From Gammaproteobacteria bacterium (lineage in GTDB: Bacteria > Pseudomonadota > Gammaproteobacteria > Steroidobacterales > Steroidobacteraceae), in the NCBI GenBank assembly GCA_016707425.1, contig JADJHU010000015.1, forward strand, positions 186,001 to 250,000: a DNA stretch of 64,000 nucleotides, read 5' to 3'. The notes beneath the pieces are model-generated. The model had not been told where the DNA came from. It did no database searches and worked only from the letters and a program-made list of their open reading frames with translations. The position numbers and the translations under genes were made by a program. Below are positions 46,276 through 54,336 of this stretch, one piece after another (the stretch's first letter is position 1; each line of letters begins with the position of its first letter).

Positions 46276-46524
46276 TCAGAACTTCGGCTGCTCCGTCGGC
46301 GGCGTATACGGCACACTGCCGTCGCCCATAAATCGCCGGCGCGTAGCCTCCGCAACAGCGTCGCACTGCGCATCACCGAGCTTGGCGCGGTTCGTCTTGC
46401 ACTGCTCGCGCAACTCGGAAAGCCGATCGGGATTGGCAACCAAGTTCTCCACGGTGTCGGTGGATGCCGATTTGCCACACGCCGCCAGCAGCAGGGCAGT
46501 CAGGAATACAGAGGCGGCTTTCAT
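46276..46524 (-). CDS. EexN/TrbK-like entry-exclusion lipoprotein
   Basis: An 82-residue lipoprotein: signal peptide, lipobox LAAC (Cys16), then the EexN-type core VENLVANPDRLSELREQC and CDAVAEATRRRFMGDG. Proteins of this family sit in the recipient envelope and block redundant conjugation. The C-terminal RRRFMGDG-VPYTP closely resembles the end of this element's TrbJ. The ATG overlaps the LysR stop (ATGA), so it may be co-transcribed with the regulator. Confidence 0.87.
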   Translation of the reverse strand: MKAASVFLTALLLAACGKSASTDTVENLVANPDRLSELREQCKTNRAKLGDAQCDAVAEATRRRFMGDGSVPYTPPTEQPKF

Positions 46525-47468
46525 GAGTTCGTATCCTCACTCAGATCAGAAACGCGAAAGGATGATTGTATCGAAACCGCATCCGTTTCTATCGGACTGA
46601 CACGATCAATGAAGCGACTCAGGATTTCCGATGGATCAGTGTCTCGACGCAGCAGATAGGTAGTCAGCATGGGGGAGCGTCCTGCCAGCGGCCTGCCAAC
46701 CACATCGGGGTTTCGGCAGGCAACGACTTGGGACGACCCAACCAGCGCCAGCGCATATCCAGCCGCCACCAGCGCCAGCATCAGGTCCAACGACGCCACT
46801 TCTTCCGCCACAAGAGGCTCAGTATCCACGGCGCGAAGGACTCGCGCGATTTGTCTCCCATAGCCTTCGCATAGCTGCGGGTCGCACATCACCAGTGGAT
46901 AGCGCAGCACTTCTTCCAACGGGATTCTCTTATGCGTTAGCAGCGGGTGTCGTGCGGGCACTGCGACGACCAGCGGATCACTCCACGCCGGCTCGGCCAA
47001 GATACCGTCACCAACTTCGGCCGACTGCGCGAAACCCACGTCATAGAGATCGTCATGCAGCCCTTTGATCTGCTGCGATAACGGCACCTCATACAGTCGG
47101 ATATCGACTTCCGGCTCGGCCTGCCTGCACTGCGCCAACAACGCGGTGAACCGCGGCGGCGGCGTAATGCTATCTGAGATCGCAATGCGTAGCTGAGAGT
47201 GGTATCCCGCCGCAGCAGCTTTCACACTGCTACGAGCCTGCTCCAACGCTGCAAAGACACGCGCCACATGCTCTCGAAGCAGCTGGCCTGCGCGAGTCAG
47301 CCGCGTACTGCGCGTCGTCCGCTCAAAGAGCCTCACACCAAGTTCTTCTTCCAATTCCTTGATGGCGCGCGACAGTGGCGACTGCTCTATGTGCAGCCGC
47401 TCCGCCGCCCGAGCGAAATGCAGTTCTTCAGCGACCGCATTGAAGCAACGAAGATGGCGCAACTCCAT
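46521..47468 (-). CDS. LysR-family transcriptional regulator
   Basis: A 315-residue LTTR. N-terminal winged HTH is complete: LRHLRCFNAVAEELHFARAAERLHIEQSPLSRAI in broken form, with ELGVRLFERTTRSTRLTRAG. The effector domain follows from about residue 90. A LysR gene next to an EexN-like gene is common in Tn4371-like ICEs, and it may regulate transfer or the exclusion gene. The inducer is unknown. Confidence 0.92.
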   Translation of the reverse strand: MELRHLRCFNAVAEELHFARAAERLHIEQSPLSRAIKELEEELGVRLFERTTRSTRLTRAGQLLREHVARVFAALEQARSSVKAAAAGYHSQLRIAISDSITPPPRFTALLAQCRQAEPEVDIRLYEVPLSQQIKGLHDDLYDVGFAQSAEVGDGILAEPAWSDPLVVAVPARHPLLTHKRIPLEEVLRYPLVMCDPQLCEGYGRQIARVLRAVDTEPLVAEEVASLDLMLALVAAGYALALVGSSQVVACRNPDVVGRPLAGRSPMLTTYLLRRDTDPSEILSRFIDRVSPIETDAVSIQSSFRVSDLSEDTNS

Positions 47469-47480
47469 AGCCCCAAACTC

Positions 47481-47663
47481 TCATGTATCAGGACAAGGTA
47501 GCGTGCCGAGCAGCATATGCAGAGATGAACTCTCCGCATCTGCAACCATGCTCATTCCCTTGTGATTTACGCAGCAGGTTTCGATCACGGCGACTCCGGC
47601 CTTGATCTTCCATAAGGCGCGCCTACCGATCTCGCCTTGCTTCGTGTATGTCCGGAACTTCAT
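47481..47663 (-). CDS. Hypothetical protein, 60 residues
   Basis: A small frame just upstream of lysR on the same strand (MKFRTYTKQGEIGRRALWKI...). It begins at ATG 47663; a longer reading to 47708 has an unlikely leader. It contains two cysteines, no membrane segment and no recognised motif. Its composition is plausible for a real protein, but size and lack of a clear ribosome-binding site make it uncertain. Function not recognised. Confidence 0.4.
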   Translation of the reverse strand: MKFRTYTKQGEIGRRALWKIKAGVAVIETCCVNHKGMSMVADAESSSLHMLLGTLPCPDT

Positions 47664-47838
47664 GATCGGTTTCCGTCGCGACATTTCCTGCCGAAAGGAT
47701 AACCGCACCGCCGGTCATTGCGAGAGCATAAACGTGATTCTTACGTGCCCGTACCCGATACCTTCATTCCTTAAATGAGGTGTACGACCACGGAGCATCC
47801 GGCGCATCCCCGACGCCCGGCGCGTCGGCGGTGAGAAA

Positions 47839-48069
47839 TCAGTTCAGCAAGCGATCTTCGAGGCGAAATGGATTGTGTAACGCACCCCATGCCGCAAACA
47901 GTTCCTCATCCGGCATGGCGGCAAAGCGATCTTTCAGTGCGATGATCTCCGGCGACAGACCATCCACGCGCATCTCTCGCAGGTTGTGCCGCAGGATCTC
48001 GAAGGGTTGACGATAGAACATCGGGTGCATCCCAAGAGCGATCAGCAGAGTTTCGAGATCGTCGATCAC
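47839..48069 (-). CDS. Hypothetical protein, 76 residues, coupled to the PH-like membrane protein gene
   Basis: A small acidic, soluble-looking protein (IDDLETLLIALGMHPMFYRQPFEIL..., MPDEELFAAWGAL). Its start overlaps the stop of the upstream gene, so it is translationally coupled and probably the last gene of the cargo operon that starts at 51796. No family recognised. A GACGC/GCGTC hairpin without a T run lies just downstream (about 47811-47826). Confidence 0.65.
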   Translation of the reverse strand: MIDDLETLLIALGMHPMFYRQPFEILRHNLREMRVDGLSPEIIALKDRFAAMPDEELFAAWGALHNPFRLEDRLLN

Positions 48070-49595
48070 GTTCTGACGCGGACTTCCCTGACACTGCCAT
48101 CGTAGGACGATCTTTCTATATCCACCAGGAATCCGAGTCCTGCCCCTTCATAGTCGAAGTCCTTAGTACGCAGACGGTCAAGCAGCGCGCCTATATCCGC
48201 ATACTGGATGCTGGATGAATGGCGCGCTTCCGTAGGAACATTGAACTGCAACCGGAGCTGCCCCCGGATGCGCTCTTTCTCTAATTTCTGGTCGGGGCCA
48301 TCGGTGTCCAGATCACGCGGCCAGCCGGGCGGCAGGCGGTCTGTCAGTGGAATGACAGGGCCATCATCTTTGCGGTGGCACATTTCGTATGCCTTGTTCA
48401 GCATCGCTTCGAGGTTCCGGTCCATATGGATACCCTCGAAGGGAGCCAGATAATCGCGACTCTGCGAGTCCAGCATTAGCTGCAAGCGCCTGGCCTTGCC
48501 GATCCCCATTAGCTTGCGGATCAGGGTTTCGACGTAGGGCACGAAGTCGCTGCGGAAAGGCACATCGACGTTCCGGTAGATCAGTTCCTCAGTGCTCTGG
48601 ATCACGCCGAACAGATGTCTCGGATACTGCTGCGGATTGCGCCAGACCAACCGGCCAGACTCTGGCGCATACAGAGCAGGGTCCGCCAGATGCAGGCCGG
48701 TGAACAGCGGGTTCTGCCGGGCGCGCGAACCATCGACGATAGCAATGGGCTCGTTCTTTGACACCAGGTCGCCCGTATTTTTCAGCCAGCGCGCGATGCG
48801 AAAGACATGCTCATAGGTGTGATCGAAATTTCCGGGATTCGGTTTTCCGTACTTTTCGTGCGGCTTCATCTCGTCTGGATTGTCGAAGGCGAGCAGGCAC
48901 ACGTTCACGTGCGGCGTGGGCAACGGCACCCAAACCCGTCCGCTCTCACCGAGAAGTTCCTCCGTAGGCTCAACGACGTTCTGTGGCGGGACGGGTGGAG
49001 GCGATGGCGTACGCGCCACCTCGGCTTCCAGCCGCGTGATCTGTGGGTGGTTGCCAACCGTCGGCAATGGCGTTTCGGATACATGAGGCCCGATATTTGT
49101 GCCTTTTAGTGCATTGAAGAACGCAGCAATCCGCGTGGGATGGCGCACGCCTGTCCAGACCAGTTCGCTGCGATCGTCTCCCGTCCAGAAGCGGATGGTG
49201 CCGAAATCCAGCAACCGGCCGACGACACTCTGATTGATGCTGGCCTGCACGCGGGGCGAGATACTGAACTCGTCGATACGCCGGGCGATGAAGCCGACGC
49301 GCGAGCGCAGGCGCTGGCGGCCCTCGATCTCGAATACATGCGTGTATCGGTGGAACAGCACGGCACCGATGATGGGAACGAACCCAACCGCCAGTCCGAG
49401 CCATGAGGTCTCGTAAGGAATCCCAAGCAATCTCAGGATTCCGTCGAAGATCCACTTCTGGAAATACCAGAGCAGACACACGCACGCCGCGGCCAGCCAG
49501 GCCCTCCAGTACGACATCCAGGATGGATGGGTACGCAACAGCTCGCCGGTAGCAGCAGCGGTCCGTGCGAGGTTCGCGGGAATCTGGGCTGTCAT
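48066..49595 (-). CDS. Membrane protein: bPH2-like domain fused to an unrecognised domain shared with 54337-55251
   Basis: A 509-residue protein. Two membrane segments (about residues 30-50 and 62-82) are followed by a bacterial PH-like (bPH2/YdbS) pattern: FHRYTHVFEIEGRQRLRSRVG, RIDEFSISPRVQASINQSVVG, RLLDFGTIRFWTGDD. After a Pro-rich linker comes a C-terminal domain (about 235-400) closely matching the product of 54337-55251: ARWLKNTGDLVSKNEPIAIVDG, ALYAPESGRLVWRNPQ, LFGVIQSTEELI. The GDxVxKNEPxAxVD...APESGxLVW rhythm recalls barrel-sandwich (lipoyl-like) folds, a weak inference. ATG 49595 follows GGGGGAGCGA. Function unknown; probably envelope-associated. Confidence 0.8.
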   Translation of the reverse strand: MTAQIPANLARTAAATGELLRTHPSWMSYWRAWLAAACVCLLWYFQKWIFDGILRLLGIPYETSWLGLAVGFVPIIGAVLFHRYTHVFEIEGRQRLRSRVGFIARRIDEFSISPRVQASINQSVVGRLLDFGTIRFWTGDDRSELVWTGVRHPTRIAAFFNALKGTNIGPHVSETPLPTVGNHPQITRLEAEVARTPSPPPVPPQNVVEPTEELLGESGRVWVPLPTPHVNVCLLAFDNPDEMKPHEKYGKPNPGNFDHTYEHVFRIARWLKNTGDLVSKNEPIAIVDGSRARQNPLFTGLHLADPALYAPESGRLVWRNPQQYPRHLFGVIQSTEELIYRNVDVPFRSDFVPYVETLIRKLMGIGKARRLQLMLDSQSRDYLAPFEGIHMDRNLEAMLNKAYEMCHRKDDGPVIPLTDRLPPGWPRDLDTDGPDQKLEKERIRGQLRLQFNVPTEARHSSSIQYADIGALLDRLRTKDFDYEGAGLGFLVDIERSSYDGSVREVRVRT

Positions 49596-49681
49596 TCGCT
49601 CCCCCTCTGGGTGCAGAGTGTCCAAGATACCGTATCTTCCCATGCGAAGGCCCTCATCCCGGCCGCGACGGGCGAGGACAG

Positions 49682-50977
49682 CTATGGCACGTTCCCGCAC
49701 AACGGCAGCGGCGCGTGGCCGTCGCCCAGGATATACGCGCGGTCGGGATCGACGGGCAGCACAGGATCGGCCTCGGCACGAGGCGCCCAGAAGGTCACGA
49801 GGGCACAAAGCCCTTCCTCCCACTCGATCGCCACGGCTGCCTCGATGCTGCCGTCGTCATTCAGGTCCACGCGCTTGTGTTCCAGCAGACCGCTCGCGTC
49901 GTAGGCGTAGTTCCACGAATACGTCTGGCTCTGCCCGATGTGAAGCCGCCTGCTGGGTCGGCCGCCGGTGAACTCGAAACTGGTAATGGCGAGCGATGCC
50001 GTGGGCGCGCTCGGATTGAAGGTACGGATCTCGCTGAGCCGACCGCCGGCCCAGGTCAGCTCACGTCGCTCCTGCGTACCGCCGGGAGTCGTGGTCAGGG
50101 TATCCGACTCCAGCACACCGCCGCCGCCATGAATCAGCGCCAGCTCCTGCGAGAATATCGGCGTATCCGGCAACGTAGCCTCCCACGAGGCGAGCCGGCC
50201 ATCTGCATACGTGGTGGCAAAGTTCAGCCGCGACACGAGAGCACCCGAACCACTGAAATCGTCGAATGTCGCGGTATCCAGCGTGCCGTTGGTGCGCCAG
50301 CGGAAGTTCAGCTCGGAACGCGCGGCCGTAGCCTGTGTGGTCCATCGCTCCAACCGTCCATCCACATCGTAGCTGAACATGCCCGTCTCATTGCCGCCGG
50401 CACCGATACTGCTGCGAAGGTCGAAGCTGACCAGATCGGCGTCGGTTACGCCATCATCAATGTAAGTCCAGGTCGAGCCGATCACCTTGCCTGTGCTGTC
50501 GTAGCTATAGGTTTCCGCGCCCTCGAATACGCCGTTGTTGTCGAAGTCGTATCGCATACTGCGCACGCGGCGATTGAAGGCTGCCGCGGGAGGCGGCACG
50601 GCCTCACAGGAGACGGCAATGCTGGTGACGTTTGCCGAACCAACCGCCCCCGAACCGTTCGCCACCGTGCAGGTCTGCCCCGCAGGCTGCGTTGTGACCG
50701 TCACCGTATAGGCGAATCCTGAGGATTGCACGCCAGCGAATGTGAATGCACCGTTCACGGAGAGTGACAGGTCGCTTGCGCTGTTCAACCGCAGGCCGAT
50801 CGACCCGCCTGCCAGACCGGACAGCGAGCCGCCGACCGTGTAGGTGGCCGCCGGCGGTGGCGTTGGAGGCGTTGGCGAAGGATTGTCGGAATCGTTGCTG
50901 CCACCACATGCACCGAGCGACATTGCAGACAGTACGCTCAGTACCCGAATTGATTTTTTCAACACAAGCACGTTCAT
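49682..50977 (-). CDS. Secreted lipoprotein with an Ig-like module and degenerate YD-type repeats
   Basis: A 431-residue lipoprotein: signal with lipobox SLGAC and a Pro/Thr linker. An all-beta module follows (TVGGSLSGLAGGSIGLRLN, TVTTQPAGQTCTVANGSG) that is common in surface lipoproteins. The rest holds repeated short units such as YDSTGKVIGSTWTY, YDVDGRLERW and YDASGLLEHK, a weak YD/RHS-like pattern. The ATG at 50977 has GAGGAG just upstream and lies 4 bp after the stop of the preceding gene, so it belongs to the 51796-47839 operon. Role unknown; probably surface-exposed. Confidence 0.78.
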   Translation of the reverse strand: MNVLVLKKSIRVLSVLSAMSLGACGGSNDSDNPSPTPPTPPPAATYTVGGSLSGLAGGSIGLRLNSASDLSLSVNGAFTFAGVQSSGFAYTVTVTTQPAGQTCTVANGSGAVGSANVTSIAVSCEAVPPPAAAFNRRVRSMRYDFDNNGVFEGAETYSYDSTGKVIGSTWTYIDDGVTDADLVSFDLRSSIGAGGNETGMFSYDVDGRLERWTTQATAARSELNFRWRTNGTLDTATFDDFSGSGALVSRLNFATTYADGRLASWEATLPDTPIFSQELALIHGGGGVLESDTLTTTPGGTQERRELTWAGGRLSEIRTFNPSAPTASLAITSFEFTGGRPSRRLHIGQSQTYSWNYAYDASGLLEHKRVDLNDDGSIEAAVAIEWEEGLCALVTFWAPRAEADPVLPVDPDRAYILGDGHAPLPLCGNVP

Positions 50978-50981
50978 CTCC

Positions 50982-51263
50982 TCATCTCGATCTGAATGGT
51001 GGACACACGATCTGGCGCGGGACTCGCAGGCCGCCCCACTCCCCCGGCTCAAGTGCGATGTCGAAGCACTGGGCCTCTCGCTGGTCCGTGCCTCGTTGTC
51101 GAGCGTCCTTTTCGATGGGGCAGACGAACGGCGGTTTGAACGGTGGTGGCAGTCCACCGCAGGTTGTCGCGGCTTCCTGCGGCATCGGTTGCGAAGCGCA
51201 GCCCAGCATGGCGGCACAGCACATACCGATTTCCACCCATCGCATGACGTAACGCAGGCTCAT
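50982..51263 (-). CDS. Small predicted lipoprotein
   Basis: A 93-residue protein with a short signal and lipobox MLGC (cysteine at about residue 22), followed by a Pro-rich segment (GGLPPPFKPPFVCP) with two more cysteines. ATG 51263 overlaps the stop of the upstream gene (ATGA), and its stop is 4 bp before the next lipoprotein gene, so it is coupled within the cargo operon. No family recognised. Confidence 0.65.
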   Translation of the reverse strand: MSLRYVMRWVEIGMCCAAMLGCASQPMPQEAATTCGGLPPPFKPPFVCPIEKDARQRGTDQREAQCFDIALEPGEWGGLRVPRQIVCPPFRSR

Positions 51264-51796
51264 CTGACAGTCAGCATCTGCACGACGGAATTCCCCGCTA
51301 TCGGCAAGCGATCGCGCGGCACCGGCAGTGGCGACTGCCAGTCGGTCTCGCCAACCGCGAAGAAGCGATCAATGGCAGCTTCGATACCGGCGCGATCAAT
51401 CCGCTCAATGTCGCTGACGATGTGCAGGCCAACACCGCTCTCGTAACGGCGGTCCACGCGGAATGACTCATGAACGACGGGTGGCGCGTCGCGAATGATC
51501 TGCGCTTCCGGCCAACCAGTAGCAGACGCCTGCCTGCATACCGCGTCCAGGAAAGCCTGCCGCGCCGTAATCATCGCCGCGTTCCAGAAAGTGAAGCGAT
51601 CCGACCCCGGAAAGTGGAAATCGAACCACTGGCAGGAGACTTCCGGATCGGGCAGAACGTGCCAGCTCGTGAATCGGCCGCCGTACATCACCGCATCACG
51701 CCGCAGCTTGCCCTTGAGGCGAATGACCACATCACTGCGCCGATGCCGGGGCAGTACGGTAAAGGGAGGGCGGCGTTTTGGGCGGGGTCCACTCAT
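51260..51796 (-). CDS. Hypothetical protein, first gene of cargo operon A
   Basis: A 178-residue protein with a basic N terminus (RPKRRPPFTVLPRHRRSD) and no signal peptide or membrane segment. It has aromatic-rich patches (SCQWFDFHFPGSDRFTFW) and a helical C-terminal half. It heads an operon of coupled genes on the minus strand (51796 to 47839). Its upstream region holds the 15-bp dyad at 51880-51894, 84 bp from the start codon. Not recognised. Confidence 0.7.
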   Translation of the reverse strand: MSGPRPKRRPPFTVLPRHRRSDVVIRLKGKLRRDAVMYGGRFTSWHVLPDPEVSCQWFDFHFPGSDRFTFWNAAMITARQAFLDAVCRQASATGWPEAQIIRDAPPVVHESFRVDRRYESGVGLHIVSDIERIDRAGIEAAIDRFFAVGETDWQSPLPVPRDRLPIAGNSVVQMLTVR

Positions 51797-51879
51797 GGAT
51801 CGTGTACGTCGGCAGGATGTGACGCTCGCTACGTGGTCGGTGATTTCCAGCGTAGAGCGCCCTGCCGGCGGAGGGCGAG

Positions 51880-51894
51880 TAACAATTGCGGTTA
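51880..51894 (-). promoter_or_regulatory. 15-bp dyad operator-like site (copy 1, cargo operon A)
   Basis: TAACAATTGCGGTTA on the plus strand, with TAAC/GTTA half-sites around a 7-bp spacer. Near-identical sites lie at 56485-56499 and 59154-59168, each upstream of a cargo gene. The flanking sequence on the gene-proximal side (CCTGCCG...GAGxGCGAG) is also shared with the 56485 site. Candidate target of the ICE-encoded response regulator. Confidence 0.65.
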
Positions 51895-51916
51895 GGCTGC
51901 GGAAGGCAACGCGCCG

Positions 51917-51931
51917 TAATAATTCCCGTTA
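51917..51931 (+). promoter_or_regulatory. Diverged copy of the 15-bp dyad
   Basis: TAATAATTCCCGTTA, 37 bp from copy 1 and differing at a few positions. It sits just before the transposase remnant. It may once have served the plus-strand secreted-protein gene now starting at 52365, before the insertion separated them. Confidence 0.4.
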
Positions 51932-51948
51932 GGAGAGACCGGGGCCTG

Positions 51949-52068
51949 CATTTCATGTATTACAATTTTGGCCGTCTTCATAAGACCCTGCGCATAACCC
52001 CGGCAATGGCTGCTGGTGTCTCGGATCACGTCTGGACGCTGGAAGAAATCGCAGCGCTGGTTAAATGA
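51949..52068 (+). pseudogene. Transposase C-terminal remnant
   Basis: About 40 residues (YYNFGRLHKTLRITPAM, VSDHVWTLEEIAALVK) match the C-terminal end of DDE transposases of the type whose catalytic domain ends in the N-F-x-R-x-H-K-T-L pattern. No upstream part of the transposase is present. This is a decayed insertion sequence lying between the dyad sites and the secreted-protein gene. Confidence 0.75.
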
Positions 52069-52090
52069 CCTAACAGCAAAGGATTTTTAT

Positions 52091-52270
52091 ATGCACCACA
52101 AGCGCCATAGGCCCGCAAGCTCAAGGGCCGGCTGCAAGGTCTGCAAGCCCTACAAGGATCAACGCTTCAGCAAAAAATTGGCGCAGCGTGAGATTGCTGG
52201 CAGGGGTGGTTTCGGCAAGTTGCGCGCCCTCAGTGGCGCGGAATCAGACCTGGCGGATGTCGATTTATGA
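52091..52270 (+). CDS. Small cysteine-pair protein found beside transposase remnants
   Basis: A 59-residue basic protein starting MHHKRHRPASSRAGC, with a CKVCKPYKDQR knuckle, then KKLAQREIAGRGGFGKL. Small proteins with an AGC-x-x-CKPxK pattern are often annotated next to this kind of transposase (from memory); function unknown. It follows the transposase remnant by 22 bp and probably came with it. It has a TTTTTATATG start context without a clear ribosome-binding site. Confidence 0.6.
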   Translation: MHHKRHRPASSRAGCKVCKPYKDQRFSKKLAQREIAGRGGFGKLRALSGAESDLADVDL

Positions 52271-52364
52271 AATGAAGGCGGGTAGCGTGCTGGCTAAGAA
52301 GCGCGGCCGCCTGTTCATAGTCGTTTGGCCGGCATGTTCCTGGACGCCGGCTCGGAGGGGAACC

Positions 52365-54287
52365 ATGCCGTGTCGGATCGGAAACCTGCTTGGAATCGCA
52401 CTGCTGCTTGTTATGTTTACCCGTCCCGCCACCGCCCAGGTGCCGGGCAGCGAGCGTTGCAGCGATCAGGCAGTGATCGGCGGACTCGAACGTGTCCGTC
52501 AGCTTCCCAGCCCTCCGCAGGTTCTGTTCGATGGTCGGACGTCGCTTGCCAAATCGCCGGTGCGCCGGATCGCCATTCCTGCCCAGGCTTATCCCGCTGC
52601 GCCGGCCTGTGTCCTGCTTTCCGTCACGTTCGCCGAACAGGGCGGCACGGTTTACGTCGAACAGACGGGATACATCGTGGCGGCGGGCCAGGGCATGGCG
52701 GTGCGTGGTCGCGGTGAGGCACTGTATGAGGCCGGAACCCGCGTACTGCGCGAGATGGTGCAGCAGGAACTACTGCCGACACGTCCGCGTCCGGGAGTCC
52801 GCTATCTGGTGGCAGTCCCCATCGCCTCCAACCATCCTCTCTATGGCTCCACTGCGCCCGTCGCGGTGGCAAGCGCCGGCAATGCCGGTGGCCGTTCGGT
52901 CACGCCGACGCTGCTCGATCATGGCTACCGCGACGCGCGTTTCCTGCGCGAGACCGATGGCGCGCAACTGCATCTCATCGCCGAGCGCGGTGAGCGGTAC
53001 TGGTTCGCGCTGGTGCGCTCGCTGCGGCCGGACGAGCCCGTGCTCGATTCCACAGGCGAACGAACCCGGCAGCGATTCCAGCAACTGGTTGCGCCGAATA
53101 TCCGCGACAGCGGGGCGTTGCACGTCACAGTCGAAGTGCGTCACTACGCTGCCGGAACGAAGATAGCCCACCAGCCTGACAGTTCATACGTGCACAACGA
53201 GGTCCGCCGGCATCCGGTACTCGAACATGCAGTGGATGTTCCTGTCGCCGTCGAGCACTGGACCGGGGAACGGCGCAGCCCGACCGGACCGTTCAACTGG
53301 TCCAGTCAGACACGCCACTCCGACCTCAACACCGTCGCCGCCATCCAGTCCGCGCAGAATGCGGCCGGTGCGCGAGTGGCGGCCCGAGCCAGCGAGCAGG
53401 CGGCGCGCGATGCCGAGCAAGTCATGTGGGTCCGCGCGTCCCGCAAAGCGATGGAAGATCGGGAGTGGATCAAGCCCGCACGATACGCGGCCGCCCGACT
53501 CACCTACCAGTCGCCCAGCTACTGGTCGGCGTTCTCGATGGGCCGCGAGTTGCGCCGGGTCTACGACGGCTACTATCCCGACGCGCGCCGCGACTGGGTG
53601 TTTGGACGCATCTATTTCCACGCGGTGGCCACCTACGGCGATACATGCCGGGCACTGCTGCCGGCGGGCTCGGTGAAACGGACCACTACCTGGTACAACT
53701 TCAACGACACCGGCCGGACTCCGGGCAAGGTCGAGGAGGTCTACATCCACCGCGACTACGTTCGTGCTTTCGAGAGCTGGGGCGCGGGGCGTGCCGATGT
53801 GTTGACGATCAACCCGGACGAAGTGGGGCTGACTACGGCACTGGGCAACATCGGCGGCGCTCTGGCGGCAGGCATGGAAGTTCAGCGTGTCAAGAACACG
53901 TTGCGCGACGACATGCAGAAGTTCTTTTCGCAACCGTGCCAATCGGGGGCGGTCGTCCAGTTCATGGAGAACCTGCGACGACTGGGCGACGGCTTGCGCA
54001 CACTCCAGGCCGAGCGCGCGCCTGAAACGCTTGCCGGTCGCGGTGACGCGCCAGCCACCATAGGTGAAGCCTGCGAAACGTACGACCACAACAACGGCGG
54101 CCACCGCAATACGACGTGGTGCCGCTGCCTGGATCGGGTGCTGACGCCGCGTTACTCGCCGGCAGAGCTGACGAGAACGCTAGAGAACCATACGGCGCTC
54201 ATGGAACGAGCGAACACCCGCTGGCGCGGCGATCACCTCAATGCGGCTCCCGTGGAGTCCATCGCGGCCGACGCCTGCCGGAACTGA
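52365..54287 (+). CDS. Large secreted hypothetical protein (cargo)
   Basis: A 640-residue protein with a signal peptide (MPCRIGNLLGIALLLVMFTRPATA). ATG 52365 follows GGAGGGG, which decides the start. The protein has regions rich in beta-type sequence (ATVRYLVAVPIASNHPLYG-like), a helical stretch around residues 330-380 and several cysteines in the last third (SQPCQSG, GEACETYD, TWCRCLD) that could form disulfides. No family recognised. It is convergent with the 54337-55251 gene and is the only plus-strand gene between the two dyad-linked operons. Confidence 0.75.
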   Translation: MPCRIGNLLGIALLLVMFTRPATAQVPGSERCSDQAVIGGLERVRQLPSPPQVLFDGRTSLAKSPVRRIAIPAQAYPAAPACVLLSVTFAEQGGTVYVEQTGYIVAAGQGMAVRGRGEALYEAGTRVLREMVQQELLPTRPRPGVRYLVAVPIASNHPLYGSTAPVAVASAGNAGGRSVTPTLLDHGYRDARFLRETDGAQLHLIAERGERYWFALVRSLRPDEPVLDSTGERTRQRFQQLVAPNIRDSGALHVTVEVRHYAAGTKIAHQPDSSYVHNEVRRHPVLEHAVDVPVAVEHWTGERRSPTGPFNWSSQTRHSDLNTVAAIQSAQNAAGARVAARASEQAARDAEQVMWVRASRKAMEDREWIKPARYAAARLTYQSPSYWSAFSMGRELRRVYDGYYPDARRDWVFGRIYFHAVATYGDTCRALLPAGSVKRTTTWYNFNDTGRTPGKVEEVYIHRDYVRAFESWGAGRADVLTINPDEVGLTTALGNIGGALAAGMEVQRVKNTLRDDMQKFFSQPCQSGAVVQFMENLRRLGDGLRTLQAERAPETLAGRGDAPATIGEACETYDHNNGGHRNTTWCRCLDRVLTPRYSPAELTRTLENHTALMERANTRWRGDHLNAAPVESIAADACRN

Positions 54288-54336
54288 TTGGATCGTCGTA
54301 TCCGTGTTTCGCGTGACCCATCACGCGAAACACGCA

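Noticed and set aside
47811..47826. GACGC/GCGTC hairpin downstream of the 76-residue cargo gene
   Set aside because: Short and lacking a T tract; not enough for a terminator call.
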